Positions 16,199 to 23,649 of a stretch of 26,888 bases of DNA are shown here, in pieces (the first letter of the stretch is position 1; each line of letters begins with the position of its first letter). The stretch is taken from positions 1 through 26,888 of the forward strand of contig JAEEHZ010000079.1 in the NCBI GenBank assembly GCA_016281115.1, written 5' to 3'. A model generated the notes under the pieces. It was not told the origin of the DNA, made no database searches, and saw nothing but the letters and a program-made list of their open reading frames with translations. The position numbers and the translations under genes are program-made. This DNA comes from Clostridiaceae bacterium. Its GTDB lineage: Bacteria > Bacillota > Clostridia > Oscillospirales > Acutalibacteraceae.

Positions 16199-17101
16199 AT
16201 GAAAAAACGACTTATTCCGATATTGCTGGTATTGGCTTTAGTTATCCTTTTTCCGCTGAAATCCTTTGCGGATTTCGGCGACTATGCCGGCAATAACGAC
16301 TACGGCGGAGGATATGACGGCGGAGGATACGATTACGGCGGAAATGACTATGGCGGCGGCTACTACGGCGGCAGCACTTACAGCAGCGACGATCTTGAAT
16401 TAAGCGATATAATTGTAGGAATAGTTATTATAGGCGGTATTTTGCTGTTTTCATTTATAAAAACGAACGGCAAAAACAAAAATAAATCCGTACCGCAGGG
16501 CGGAGCCACGGTTACACCCGTTTCATCACTGCGGCCTGTTATGGAATATTATAAGCTTGACCCGGGCTTCAGCGAGGCGGCACTTTGCGAAAAGCTTGCA
16601 AACCTTTATGTTCAAATGCAAAATGCCTGGACTGCAAAGGATATATCAACTCTCAGACCCTATTTTACGGATTCTTTCTATACACAAATGGACAGACAGC
16701 TTGATCAAAAACGCAATGCCCGTCAAACAAATTATGTAGAAAGAATTGCCGTACTCAGCGTTACACTGTCCGGCTTCAGGCAGGCAAATAACGAAGACCA
16801 TATGGTTGCGTTGCTTAAATCGAGAATTGTTGATTACACTCTTGACGACGCGACAGGCAAGCTTATATCAGGCAGTAAAACAGCAGAAAAGTTTATGACC
16901 TACGAAATTGACTTGTGCCGCACAACAGGCACCCTGACATCGCAGGCAACGGGTACGTCTAAGATAGCCTGCCCGTCTTGCGGCGCACCGCTTGATATAA
17001 ATGTAAGCGCAAGATGCGAATACTGCGGCAGCGTAGTAAATATTGATAAGCATGACTGGGCTATCAACTCTATTAAGGGCATATCTCAGATCACAAATTA
17101 A
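16199..17101 (+). CDS. Membrane protein with Gly/Tyr-rich segment, Tim44-like region and zinc ribbon
   Basis: Seen in order: signal peptide or first membrane segment (1-24, ending SFA); a Gly/Tyr/Asp-rich stretch (about 25-62, repeats of YGG and GGGY); a membrane helix (about 70-87, IIVGIVIIGGILLFSFI); a soluble region (about 110-245) whose pattern of an amphipathic helix with AWTAKDISTLRPYFTDSFY matches Tim44-like/lipid-binding domains; and a C-terminal zinc ribbon with Cys258, Cys261, Cys273 and Cys276 (CPSCGAP, CEYCGS). Tim44-like proteins with a glycine-rich spacer and zinc ribbon are widespread in clostridia, but their function is unknown. It starts 86 bases after the pullulanase; no terminator is seen between them. 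The start has a ribosome binding site AAAAGGGG. Confidence 0.78.
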   Translation: MKKRLIPILLVLALVILFPLKSFADFGDYAGNNDYGGGYDGGGYDYGGNDYGGGYYGGSTYSSDDLELSDIIVGIVIIGGILLFSFIKTNGKNKNKSVPQGGATVTPVSSLRPVMEYYKLDPGFSEAALCEKLANLYVQMQNAWTAKDISTLRPYFTDSFYTQMDRQLDQKRNARQTNYVERIAVLSVTLSGFRQANNEDHMVALLKSRIVDYTLDDATGKLISGSKTAEKFMTYEIDLCRTTGTLTSQATGTSKIACPSCGAPLDINVSARCEYCGSVVNIDKHDWAINSIKGISQITN

Positions 17102-17121
17102 ATAGTATTAAAAAGGTAATT

Positions 17122-17160
17122 GCGAGGCAGCGAATGGTTTTTCGTTGCCTTGCTTTATTT
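17122..17160 (+). terminator. Terminator of the Tim44-like gene
   Basis: A 13-bp stem (17122-17134 with 17141-17153, two G-U pairs), 6-base loop, then TTTATTTT. It starts 21 bases after the gene's stop. Confidence 0.87.
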
Positions 17161-17164
17161 TGCG

Positions 17165-17211
17165 CAAAAAATTAACCCCAAAGAATTTGGCATCAGTCAA
17201 ATTCTTCGGGG
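17165..17211 (-). terminator. Terminator of the minus-strand AbrB-type gene
   Basis: A 14-bp stem (17176-17189 with 17198-17211, one A-C mismatch) is followed on the minus strand by an interrupted T run (complement of 17165-17175). It ends the minus-strand gene and stands back to back with the plus-strand terminator. Confidence 0.85.
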
Positions 17212-17232
17212 CATTTAAAAGTTGATTTAATA

Positions 17233-17475
17233 TTAATTTTTGCCAATATTTTTTAGGCAACTCTCGCAGATAAATTTGTCCTTGTATTCGGTAAGGTTAT
17301 CTTCCGAGCTGCAAAAAATGCAAGAATCAGTGATCTTCTTAAGTGTAATCAGATTTTTTTCAAGAGAAAGCTCAAGCCGCTCACCCTCTTTAATATCCAG
17401 TTCCCTTCTCACTCCTACGGGAATGACTATCCTGCCTAATGTGTCGATCGTACAAATTTTTCTTGCTTTGCTCAT
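17233..17475 (-). CDS. SpoVT/AbrB-type DNA-binding regulator with C-terminal four-cysteine module
   Basis: A small transition-state-type regulator. Residues 1-48 are the swapped-hairpin AbrB fold: KARKICTIDTLGRIVIPVGVRRELDIKEGERLELSLE, with the conserved D-x-LGRIVIP-x-x-R-R-x-L core that forms the DNA-binding dimer. Residues 52-75 carry two Cys-x2-Cys pairs (CIFC and CESC), a probable zinc-binding module common in clostridial members. The 80-residue length is normal. The start ATG (complement of 17473-17475) has a strong AGGAGG site (complement of 17483-17488). It is the only minus-strand gene in the window, with its own promoter and terminator. Targets are unknown. Confidence 0.9.
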   Translation of the reverse strand: MSKARKICTIDTLGRIVIPVGVRRELDIKEGERLELSLEKNLITLKKITDSCIFCSSEDNLTEYKDKFICESCLKNIGKN

Positions 17476-17526
17476 AACCGAGCCTCCTTAATATTAAATA
17501 ATTCTAAAACTACCTTCGCCGCAATT

Positions 17527-17555
17527 ATTATAAATCATTTAAATTGATTTTTCAA
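17527..17555 (-). promoter_or_regulatory. Promoter of the AbrB-type gene
   Basis: Reading the minus strand: TTGAAA (complement of 17550-17555), a 17-base spacer, TATAAT (complement of 17527-17532). The start codon is about 52 bases further on. Confidence 0.8.
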
Positions 17556-17668
17556 GTGTTTTTGTCAAAAAAGTAAATTTTTTGTTAATTTTGGTATTTA
17601 AATGGTATTTGCCACCCGCGGACTATATATCTCTGAAAAAAACAACATATAAAAAATAACATATAATT

Positions 17669-17689
17669 ATTGTAAATTAATCTTACAAT
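17669..17689. promoter_or_regulatory. Perfect inverted repeat, candidate operator ahead of rex
   Basis: ATTGTAA, seven bases, TTACAAT: 7-bp perfect arms. It lies 14 bases upstream of the -35 of the rex promoter. It resembles, but does not match exactly, the known Rex box (TTGTTAA or TTGTGAA arms), so Rex autoregulation is only a suggestion. Confidence 0.5.
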
Positions 17690-17703
17690 TTTATGATAAA
17701 TCC

Positions 17704-17732
17704 TTGACACAAACAGAAAAATGTTGCATAAT
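17704..17732 (+). promoter_or_regulatory. Promoter ahead of rex
   Basis: TTGACA at 17704-17709, 17-base spacer, CATAAT at 17727-17732. A start near 17740 would leave a 5' leader of about 130 bases before the rex ATG. Confidence 0.78.
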
Positions 17733-17867
17733 AGTAATGTATTTTACTATGTCGTTTTGTGGCATTATATGGCTTTTAACACACTTATCTCAAAGCCTTT
17801 ATCAATTAAGGAGAACATCATATTCGTGCGGTTTTCGGCTTTTCGAATATTTTGAATCATATATAAA

Positions 17868-18521
17868 ATGGACAATTACAGGTTTATAAATTCCGAAAAT
17901 AAGGTCTCAAATCAGGTCATCAAAAGATTACCCAGATACTACGGTATATTAAAAGACCTGGAAAACAAAGGAGAAGTAAAGATATCTTCTTCTCAGCTTG
18001 CCCGTCTTGCAGGCACAACTGCCTCGCAGATAAGACAGGATTTTTCCGTATTCGGCGCTTTCGGTCAGCAAGGATTCGGATACAGTATCAAAAATCTTAT
18101 TGCCGGCATAAACGATATTATCGGCATCAAATTACAACACAAAGCAATACTTGTGGGTGCCGGCAACATCGGCAAGGCATTGCTTAACCATCTTGATTTC
18201 AGTGCAAACGGGTTTAATTTGGTCGGTGCTTTTGACACCTCACCCGATCTTATCGGAACGACTGTAAACGAGATAAAGATACGCCCATTAAGCGAGCTTG
18301 AAAGCTTTTGCAAAATAAACGGTGTTCACACCGCTGTGATCTGCGTGCCTAAGGAAGCGGCTATTGAGCTTGTAAGCAAGTTGTACGACATTAATGTTTA
18401 CAACTTTTTAAACTTCAGTGATTATGATATAAAAATGGCATATCCCGATGCAAATGTCGAAACTGTCCGTCTCGGCAACAGCCTAATGTGCCTTTGTTAT
18501 ATGGTTACCAATTTCAGATGA
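17868..18521 (+). CDS. rex: Redox-sensing transcriptional repressor Rex
   Basis: Rex represses fermentation and respiration genes and is released from DNA by NADH when the NADH/NAD+ ratio is high. The N-terminal winged helix shows VIKRLPRYYGILKDLENKG, SSSQLARLAGTTASQIRQDFSVFGAFGQQGFGY, diagnostic of Rex; the Rossmann domain has AILVGAGNIGKALLNH and VGAFDTSPDLIG; the last part contains the domain-swap helix region near LGNSLMCLCYMV. The 217-residue length is normal. ATG 17868 is the only reasonable start but has no ribosome binding site directly before it; the nearest strong site is 55 bases upstream, followed by a 10-codon reading frame (17826-17855) that could feed reinitiation. A dockerin peptidase gene begins 28 bases downstream. 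Confidence 0.96.
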   Translation: MDNYRFINSENKVSNQVIKRLPRYYGILKDLENKGEVKISSSQLARLAGTTASQIRQDFSVFGAFGQQGFGYSIKNLIAGINDIIGIKLQHKAILVGAGNIGKALLNHLDFSANGFNLVGAFDTSPDLIGTTVNEIKIRPLSELESFCKINGVHTAVICVPKEAAIELVSKLYDINVYNFLNFSDYDIKMAYPDANVETVRLGNSLMCLCYMVTNFR

Positions 18522-18549
18522 ATTAATTTATAAAAAGGAGTACTTAATT

Positions 18550-21500
18550 ATGAACAGGAAAATTCGTTTATTAAGTCTGGTTATGATCGTCGCAGTGTTG
18601 TTTACACAGCTTGCTGTTTCGGCTTTTGCTGCAAATTCAACAACCGGTGAACAAACTAACGCGATAAGTGACAACGCTTTATCCGAATATGTCAGCGACA
18701 AGCCGTTGATGTACAACCCGAAAGATGACACGCTCAGTCAGCAGCTTGCTCAAAACGAAATGGATCTGGATATCGGAAGATCAAAGGTTCGTAAGAACTC
18801 TGTAACTAAAACAATATCAGAGAAGCTTCCTTCTTCGTTCAGTCTTAAGGGTACAAAATATCTGCCTCCGATAACAAATCAGGGTCAGATAGGAAGCTGT
18901 GCGTCTGAATCTATAACATATATGCAGTTTTCTAACGCTATAGCAAGATATATTGAGAAAAACGGTATAGATTCATCCTGGAATCCCTCCTCCAATGTTG
19001 CCAACACATTCTCTCCGAAATGGACTTATAACCAGGTGGGCGCCAATGTTTTACGTGTGTATGATATACTTGCCGAACACGGCGCAGCTACTTATGACAA
19101 GGTTAAATTTGACGATAACTTAAACGGTCATATTAAAAACACTTCCGCTAATACTGTTGCAATACCTACCGACGATATAATGCTCAATGCTCTTAATTAT
19201 CGTCTTGCTTCAAAAGACGCTTATGACGCATACAACATAGCAGACTATGACAAATGCTTTACAGAGGGTAACGGAAGAGATGTTATAAATAAGATAAAGC
19301 AGGCTCTTACGGACGGAAACGTAGTTGTAACTGCCGGACATCCCAGCAGATGGGTATACACTACCGTATCTAAATCCGGAGATATTGCCAAAGCCGGAGA
19401 ATATTGCGTAGCTGCCGCACAGGGCTTTGACCAAGGCAGGCACGCCGTATCTATCGTTGGTTACGATGATAATGTTGAAGCTAAATTCGGCGGAAAAACT
19501 CTTAAAGGTGCTTTCCTAGTTGCCAACTCTTGGGGTATCACCTGGAAAAACAGAGGTTTTGCGTGGTTTATGTATGATTCTATAAACACACAATCTATGT
19601 ATGAGGAGCTCAACTCAGAGGAGATCTATCAGGGCGGTATGAATTTCACTATCGAGAATTCTCTCGTGGTATATTCTTCATCTTATTTCTCCGAATCATC
19701 CAACTGGCAGTTCAGCGACGTGGGCTCTAAAACCATAAACGGCAAAGAGTACCGTAAATACACCATTTCCCGTTCAAGCAGTATAGACGCCACAGTCGGG
19801 CCTTATATTTCGCTTCAGGCAAATAATGATAATTCATTTATAATGCTGACAAACCAAGCTACCAATTGCTCCGAGTGGTGCCTTATCCCCTATGAGGATG
19901 TAGTTAATTTACCCGGTTTCAAGAGTGAAAATTACGAAAGCAAATATGACGGCACTTATTGGATTTGCCCTGCAAACACCCCCGCACCCGGTACATCCTT
20001 CATTAACAGCGGCACAAATGTATCTACACAGGGACGTAAAGTTTCGCTTTCTTCTTTCAGCAACGGCGCTAATCCTCAAGCAAAATCATACACATTAAGC
20101 GAAAAGGCAGATACGAAACAGGGTGAAAACTTTATTACACGTATAGTTGTAACAGCCAGTCCCATACAGAGACTCAGCCGTATGCCGTCTCTCGATTATT
20201 TCACAATAACATATTGGAACGAAGATTATGAAGTCGGTATGCCTGACCTTATTATGAGTGCCGACGTTTCGGCATACAACCGTGACGATGTTTTCTTTAA
20301 ACTTTGCAACAGCAGGATTATAACAGATTACATCACACCCGCCTGCTTCTATCACAAATCTTACCGTCCTTACAGCGGATACTCTTTCAGCGGAAAAGCG
20401 GCAAGTTCTCTCACCCAGCCCGAAACGGTAAAAATGTATTTCAGTCTTGACTCCATAAGTCTTTATAGTGACCACAAATACGAGGATTACAGTTGGGGTA
20501 TGAAAATAACCAACGATAGAACCTCTGCTAATCCGGTTACCATTTCAAATGTAAATATTATTGCAGGAAAGAGCAACAAAGTGTTAGGCAGTAAAAAAGA
20601 TACGACTGTTGTTTCGCCCAACTCTAATGCTTATATATCCTGTAAAATAACGGAATACCCCACGGTAGACACAAATGCAAAAGCCAAAGTCACCGCAGCT
20701 TCGGCAAACGACAGTATTACAGTAAACTGGGATAAAGTAAGCGATGCCAACGGATACGTTGTATACAGAAGATCACCGGGAGAGCAGTATTTTTATAAAC
20801 AGGCTACTCTTACCTCTTCGTTATCTAACCGCTATGTGGACACCAACTGCGAGAGCGGCAACGTATACTATTATTTGGTAAAGGCTTATTCATCATACAG
20901 CGCAGGATACACCATAGGCGCGCCGAGTTATCAGAGTAACGCGGGTGTTTTGCTCGGAACAACAAAGCTCACCACCTGCAAAGAGACAGCCGAAGGCATC
21001 AAGCTTGCCTGGAACAAAGCCTCAGGCGCTAACGGTTACCGTGTATTAAAGAGAAAGCCTTCGGAAAAAGTTTGGCAAGTAGCCGCTACACTCGGCGATA
21101 AATGCGACTATATCTGCAATGACATTGAAAAAGATGTAATATACGCATTCTCCGTACAGCCTATATACACATTCGGAGATACCGTTGCTTACGGTCAGTT
21201 TGACACAATAGGCAACAAGATTTGCTTACATTCCCAGTCTTCCGAATACGATTACGTATTTGAGTATGCCCCGGTTTATATAAAGCCCAACTCAATGCTT
21301 TGCAACGGCACAATAATCCCCGGAGCAATATCTAAATTTGCATTTAACACAGAAGATGTTATAAACGGAATAGCCAATATATACATTGAGATTAACAGTA
21401 AAGATATCGAGGAATTCGGAACCTACCTGTTCCTTGATCTGCTCGGTATAACACCCAAGAACGATTCTTCATACAGCAGTATGGTAAATGATCTGGAAAA

Positions 21501-22635
21501 CGGAAGATCCGTAAACATCAACTTGGAGATCAGCACATCCTGTCTCACTATTGACGAAAATGAGATAAACTTGGATACAGATGTACCGGTAGAAATAACG
21601 GACGCTTCTATGGGTGAGGACCCGGATTTACTTATATCTGCCCTTATAAGCAGCGATTTGGGATATACCGTTGCCGACGCCGAATACAAAGAATTTGACT
21701 CTGGCTCGGACAGTGACGTACCTGGCGAAAAGATCGTTTATGACTTCAGACTTAACGATACAGTACACTTAAAGAGCGGTTCTCAATTCGGTGACAACGA
21801 AGAAATAACAGGCGAGGCCCTTTCTCTCGACTATAAGATAGTATCTATCAATGACGAATGGGTAATACTGCGCCTGGATGTCAACGCAGCGCTTCTTGAT
21901 AAGCTTCAACTCAACTATGACGAATTTATAGCTTTGCTGGGCTGCGACAGTGAATCCGAGGAGTTTGACTATCAGCAATATGTAACTTCAATGACAAGCG
22001 GAAAAGGCTTTAGCTTCTATATGAATATTCCCATGAGCAGCTTAAGCTACGAAGCTCCCAAGCTTCTTTTCGTACCGGATGACACTGACAGCGACTATGG
22101 CTATGTAGCAGGTGATATTGTTCATCTTAAAGAGAACACAGCTTCCAAATACGGCACCGCTATCTCACCTAAAGCCATTAATTTAAACTATAAGGTCCTT
22201 AAAACGGAAAACGGAATATCTGCATTGATGCTTAATATTGATAAGCCTTTCCTTGAAAACTTAGGTGTAAGCCTTACGGAATTCTTTACCATGATGGGCC
22301 TTGACGATTATGAGCTTTCAGGTATTGATTATAATTACGTTTCCACCGTAATTGAAAATGAAGGCGCTTATTCTCTGATAATATTTGTAGACGCAAAAGA
22401 CGTGGTAACGACCGATAAAAAGTATATCCGCAAATACGGCGACGTTGACGGCAACGGTGAAATAAATATGGTAGACGTTACCATTATACAAAAGGTAATG
22501 GCAAAGCTTGCAGAGTTTGAAAGCTACGGAGAGTCTGCCCACGACAACGCCGACTGCGACCACAGCGGACAAATTAATATGCAGGACGTAACTCTTTTGC
22601 AAAAATATATTGCAAATCTTGTTACAGAGCTTTAA
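18550..22635 (+). CDS. Secreted papain-family (C1) cysteine peptidase with FN3-like domains, three unknown repeats and a dockerin
   Basis: An exported protein of 1361 residues. Parts: signal peptide (1-27, ending AFA); short pro-region (28-100) without a recognisable inhibitor domain; C1 peptidase core (about 100-350) with oxyanion Gln111 and nucleophile Cys117 in NQGQIGSCASE, catalytic His298 in GRHAVSIVGYDD and Asn326 in VANSWG; an unassigned beta-rich region (about 365-700); two FN3-like domains (about 708-798 and 803-893); three copies of an unrecognised ~90-residue repeat (909-995, 1071-1165, 1190-1285); a C-terminal type I dockerin (about 1295-1361; calcium loops from Asp1298 and Asp1335). 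The catalytic triad is complete, so it should be active. Ribosome binding site AAAAGGAG at 18532-18539. It begins 28 bases after rex with no visible promoter, so cotranscription with rex is likely. The natural substrate is unknown. Confidence 0.9.
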   Translation: MNRKIRLLSLVMIVAVLFTQLAVSAFAANSTTGEQTNAISDNALSEYVSDKPLMYNPKDDTLSQQLAQNEMDLDIGRSKVRKNSVTKTISEKLPSSFSLKGTKYLPPITNQGQIGSCASESITYMQFSNAIARYIEKNGIDSSWNPSSNVANTFSPKWTYNQVGANVLRVYDILAEHGAATYDKVKFDDNLNGHIKNTSANTVAIPTDDIMLNALNYRLASKDAYDAYNIADYDKCFTEGNGRDVINKIKQALTDGNVVVTAGHPSRWVYTTVSKSGDIAKAGEYCVAAAQGFDQGRHAVSIVGYDDNVEAKFGGKTLKGAFLVANSWGITWKNRGFAWFMYDSINTQSMYEELNSEEIYQGGMNFTIENSLVVYSSSYFSESSNWQFSDVGSKTINGKEYRKYTISRSSSIDATVGPYISLQANNDNSFIMLTNQATNCSEWCLIPYEDVVNLPGFKSENYESKYDGTYWICPANTPAPGTSFINSGTNVSTQGRKVSLSSFSNGANPQAKSYTLSEKADTKQGENFITRIVVTASPIQRLSRMPSLDYFTITYWNEDYEVGMPDLIMSADVSAYNRDDVFFKLCNSRIITDYITPACFYHKSYRPYSGYSFSGKAASSLTQPETVKMYFSLDSISLYSDHKYEDYSWGMKITNDRTSANPVTISNVNIIAGKSNKVLGSKKDTTVVSPNSNAYISCKITEYPTVDTNAKAKVTAASANDSITVNWDKVSDANGYVVYRRSPGEQYFYKQATLTSSLSNRYVDTNCESGNVYYYLVKAYSSYSAGYTIGAPSYQSNAGVLLGTTKLTTCKETAEGIKLAWNKASGANGYRVLKRKPSEKVWQVAATLGDKCDYICNDIEKDVIYAFSVQPIYTFGDTVAYGQFDTIGNKICLHSQSSEYDYVFEYAPVYIKPNSMLCNGTIIPGAISKFAFNTEDVINGIANIYIEINSKDIEEFGTYLFLDLLGITPKNDSSYSSMVNDLENGRSVNINLEISTSCLTIDENEINLDTDVPVEITDASMGEDPDLLISALISSDLGYTVADAEYKEFDSGSDSDVPGEKIVYDFRLNDTVHLKSGSQFGDNEEITGEALSLDYKIVSINDEWVILRLDVNAALLDKLQLNYDEFIALLGCDSESEEFDYQQYVTSMTSGKGFSFYMNIPMSSLSYEAPKLLFVPDDTDSDYGYVAGDIVHLKENTASKYGTAISPKAINLNYKVLKTENGISALMLNIDKPFLENLGVSLTEFFTMMGLDDYELSGIDYNYVSTVIENEGAYSLIIFVDAKDVVTTDKKYIRKYGDVDGNGEINMVDVTIIQKVMAKLAEFESYGESAHDNADCDHSGQINMQDVTLLQKYIANLVTEL
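21274..22404 (+). repeat. Three tandem copies of an unrecognised ~90-residue domain inside the dockerin peptidase
   Basis: Copies at residues 909-995 (21274-21534), 1071-1165 (21760-22044) and 1190-1285 (22117-22404). Each begins with a V-x-[IHV]-x-LK-like strand, then a Gly/Ser loop, a strand around x-A-[IL]-x-[FL]-x-Y or F-A-F-N, a strand such as ILRLDV, LMLNID or IYIEIN, a short helix around a Leu-Gly/Leu core (DEFIALLG, TEFFTMMG, LFLDLLG), and a last strand (FSFYMNI, YSLIIFV, VNINLEI). Copies 2 and 3 are most alike (DTVHLK and DIVHLK). Asp/Ser/Gly-rich spacers separate them. Confidence 0.7.
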
Positions 22636-22699
22636 TTGATAAAACATATTTGTTGTTATATCAGTAATTCTTGTTTAAAATTGCGGAGGCATTTTTAAA

Positions 22700-23608
22700 A
22701 TGGCTAAGAAAAAGAATACTTCTTCGCTTGCCAAGAAAAATAACGGTAAGGGAAAAATATTTCTTAAAGGATTAAAAGAATACTCTATTTTAGCTTTTGC
22801 AACCATAATTTTGTGCTTTGGTATACATTTGTTCAGATTACCTAACAACTTTACCTTTGGAGGGGTAACAGGCCTGGCGATACTTTTATCGGGCTTTCTG
22901 CCCCTCAGCACATCGGTGCTTAACCTTATTTTTAATGCGGCACTACTCGTTATAGGTTATATATTTTTGGGCAGATCGTTTGCCTTTAAAACCGTGTTTG
23001 TAAGTATGCTGTATTCGGTCGTGCTTTGGCTTATGGAAATATATATGCCCATCACGGCCCCGCTTACCGACCAACCTATGCTTGAGCTTATTTACGCTAT
23101 ATTTATTCCCTCTTTTGCCTCTGCTATAATTTTTAACTATAATTCTTCAAGCGGCGGAACCGATATAATAGCCATGATCGTAAAAAAATACACTTCTATG
23201 GCTATCGGCAATGCCCTGTTCATTGTTGACTGCATCATTGCCTGCCTGACATTCCTCGTGTTTGATGTAACTACGGGTCTGTATTCACTTTGCGGACTTT
23301 TGGCGAAATCATTGGTTATTGACGTTGTTATTGAAAACATCAATACCTGCAAATATTTCAATATCGTTTGCCAAGACCCCGACCCCATTTGCGACTTTAT
23401 ATTAAACCATCTAAAGCACAGCGCAACAATATATAACGCAGAGGGCGCTTTTACACATCAAAAGAAATACGTAATAATGGCGGCTATGAGCAGACGTCAG
23501 GCCGTGCAGCTGCGTAACTTCATTAAAAAGACCGAGCCCGGCGCTTTCATCCTTATTTCAAGCACCAGCGAAATTATAGGCAAGGGATTTCATAATTTTG
23601 ATTTTTAG
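22700..23608 (+). CDS. YitT-family membrane protein (DUF2179)
   Basis: A Firmicute membrane protein family of unknown transport role. The Lys-rich cytoplasmic start (about 1-25) is followed by five or so hydrophobic segments (about 28-46, 55-90, 100-120, 130-150, 170-200), with the family motif GGVTGLAILLSG and NYNSSSGGTDIIAMIVKKY. The C-terminal DUF2179 domain (about 225-300) shows NIVCQDPDPICDFILNHLKHSATIYNAEGAFTHQKKYVIMAA and ends at GKGFHNFDF, as usual. The 302-residue length is typical. ATG 22700 has the site CGGAGG (22685-22690). The gap of 64 bases to the peptidase holds no clear terminator. Confidence 0.94.
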   Translation: MAKKKNTSSLAKKNNGKGKIFLKGLKEYSILAFATIILCFGIHLFRLPNNFTFGGVTGLAILLSGFLPLSTSVLNLIFNAALLVIGYIFLGRSFAFKTVFVSMLYSVVLWLMEIYMPITAPLTDQPMLELIYAIFIPSFASAIIFNYNSSSGGTDIIAMIVKKYTSMAIGNALFIVDCIIACLTFLVFDVTTGLYSLCGLLAKSLVIDVVIENINTCKYFNIVCQDPDPICDFILNHLKHSATIYNAEGAFTHQKKYVIMAAMSRRQAVQLRNFIKKTEPGAFILISSTSEIIGKGFHNFDF

Positions 23609-23649
23609 TGTTATGCACAGAGTAAGATCGTTAATAAAGGAGGGATACG

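Larger units (their letters stand above)
17492..17867. other. Regulatory intergenic region between the AbrB-type gene and rex
   Basis: 376 A/T-rich bases without a convincing gene. It holds divergent promoters (minus 17527-17555, plus 17704-17732), a palindrome (17669-17689), two copies of AACATATAA (17642-17668), and a strong ribosome binding site AAGGAG at 17808-17813 that has no obvious gene. A 61-codon open frame at 17704-17889 has no family resemblance and is not called. Confidence 0.7.

Noticed and set aside
17704..17889. 61-codon open frame ahead of rex
   Set aside because: It overlaps the rex promoter and start in another frame, begins at the -35 element, and has no recognisable features or ribosome binding site.
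22636..22664. Possible promoter before the YitT-family gene
   Set aside because: TTGATA is present but no acceptable -10 lies 16-18 bases downstream.
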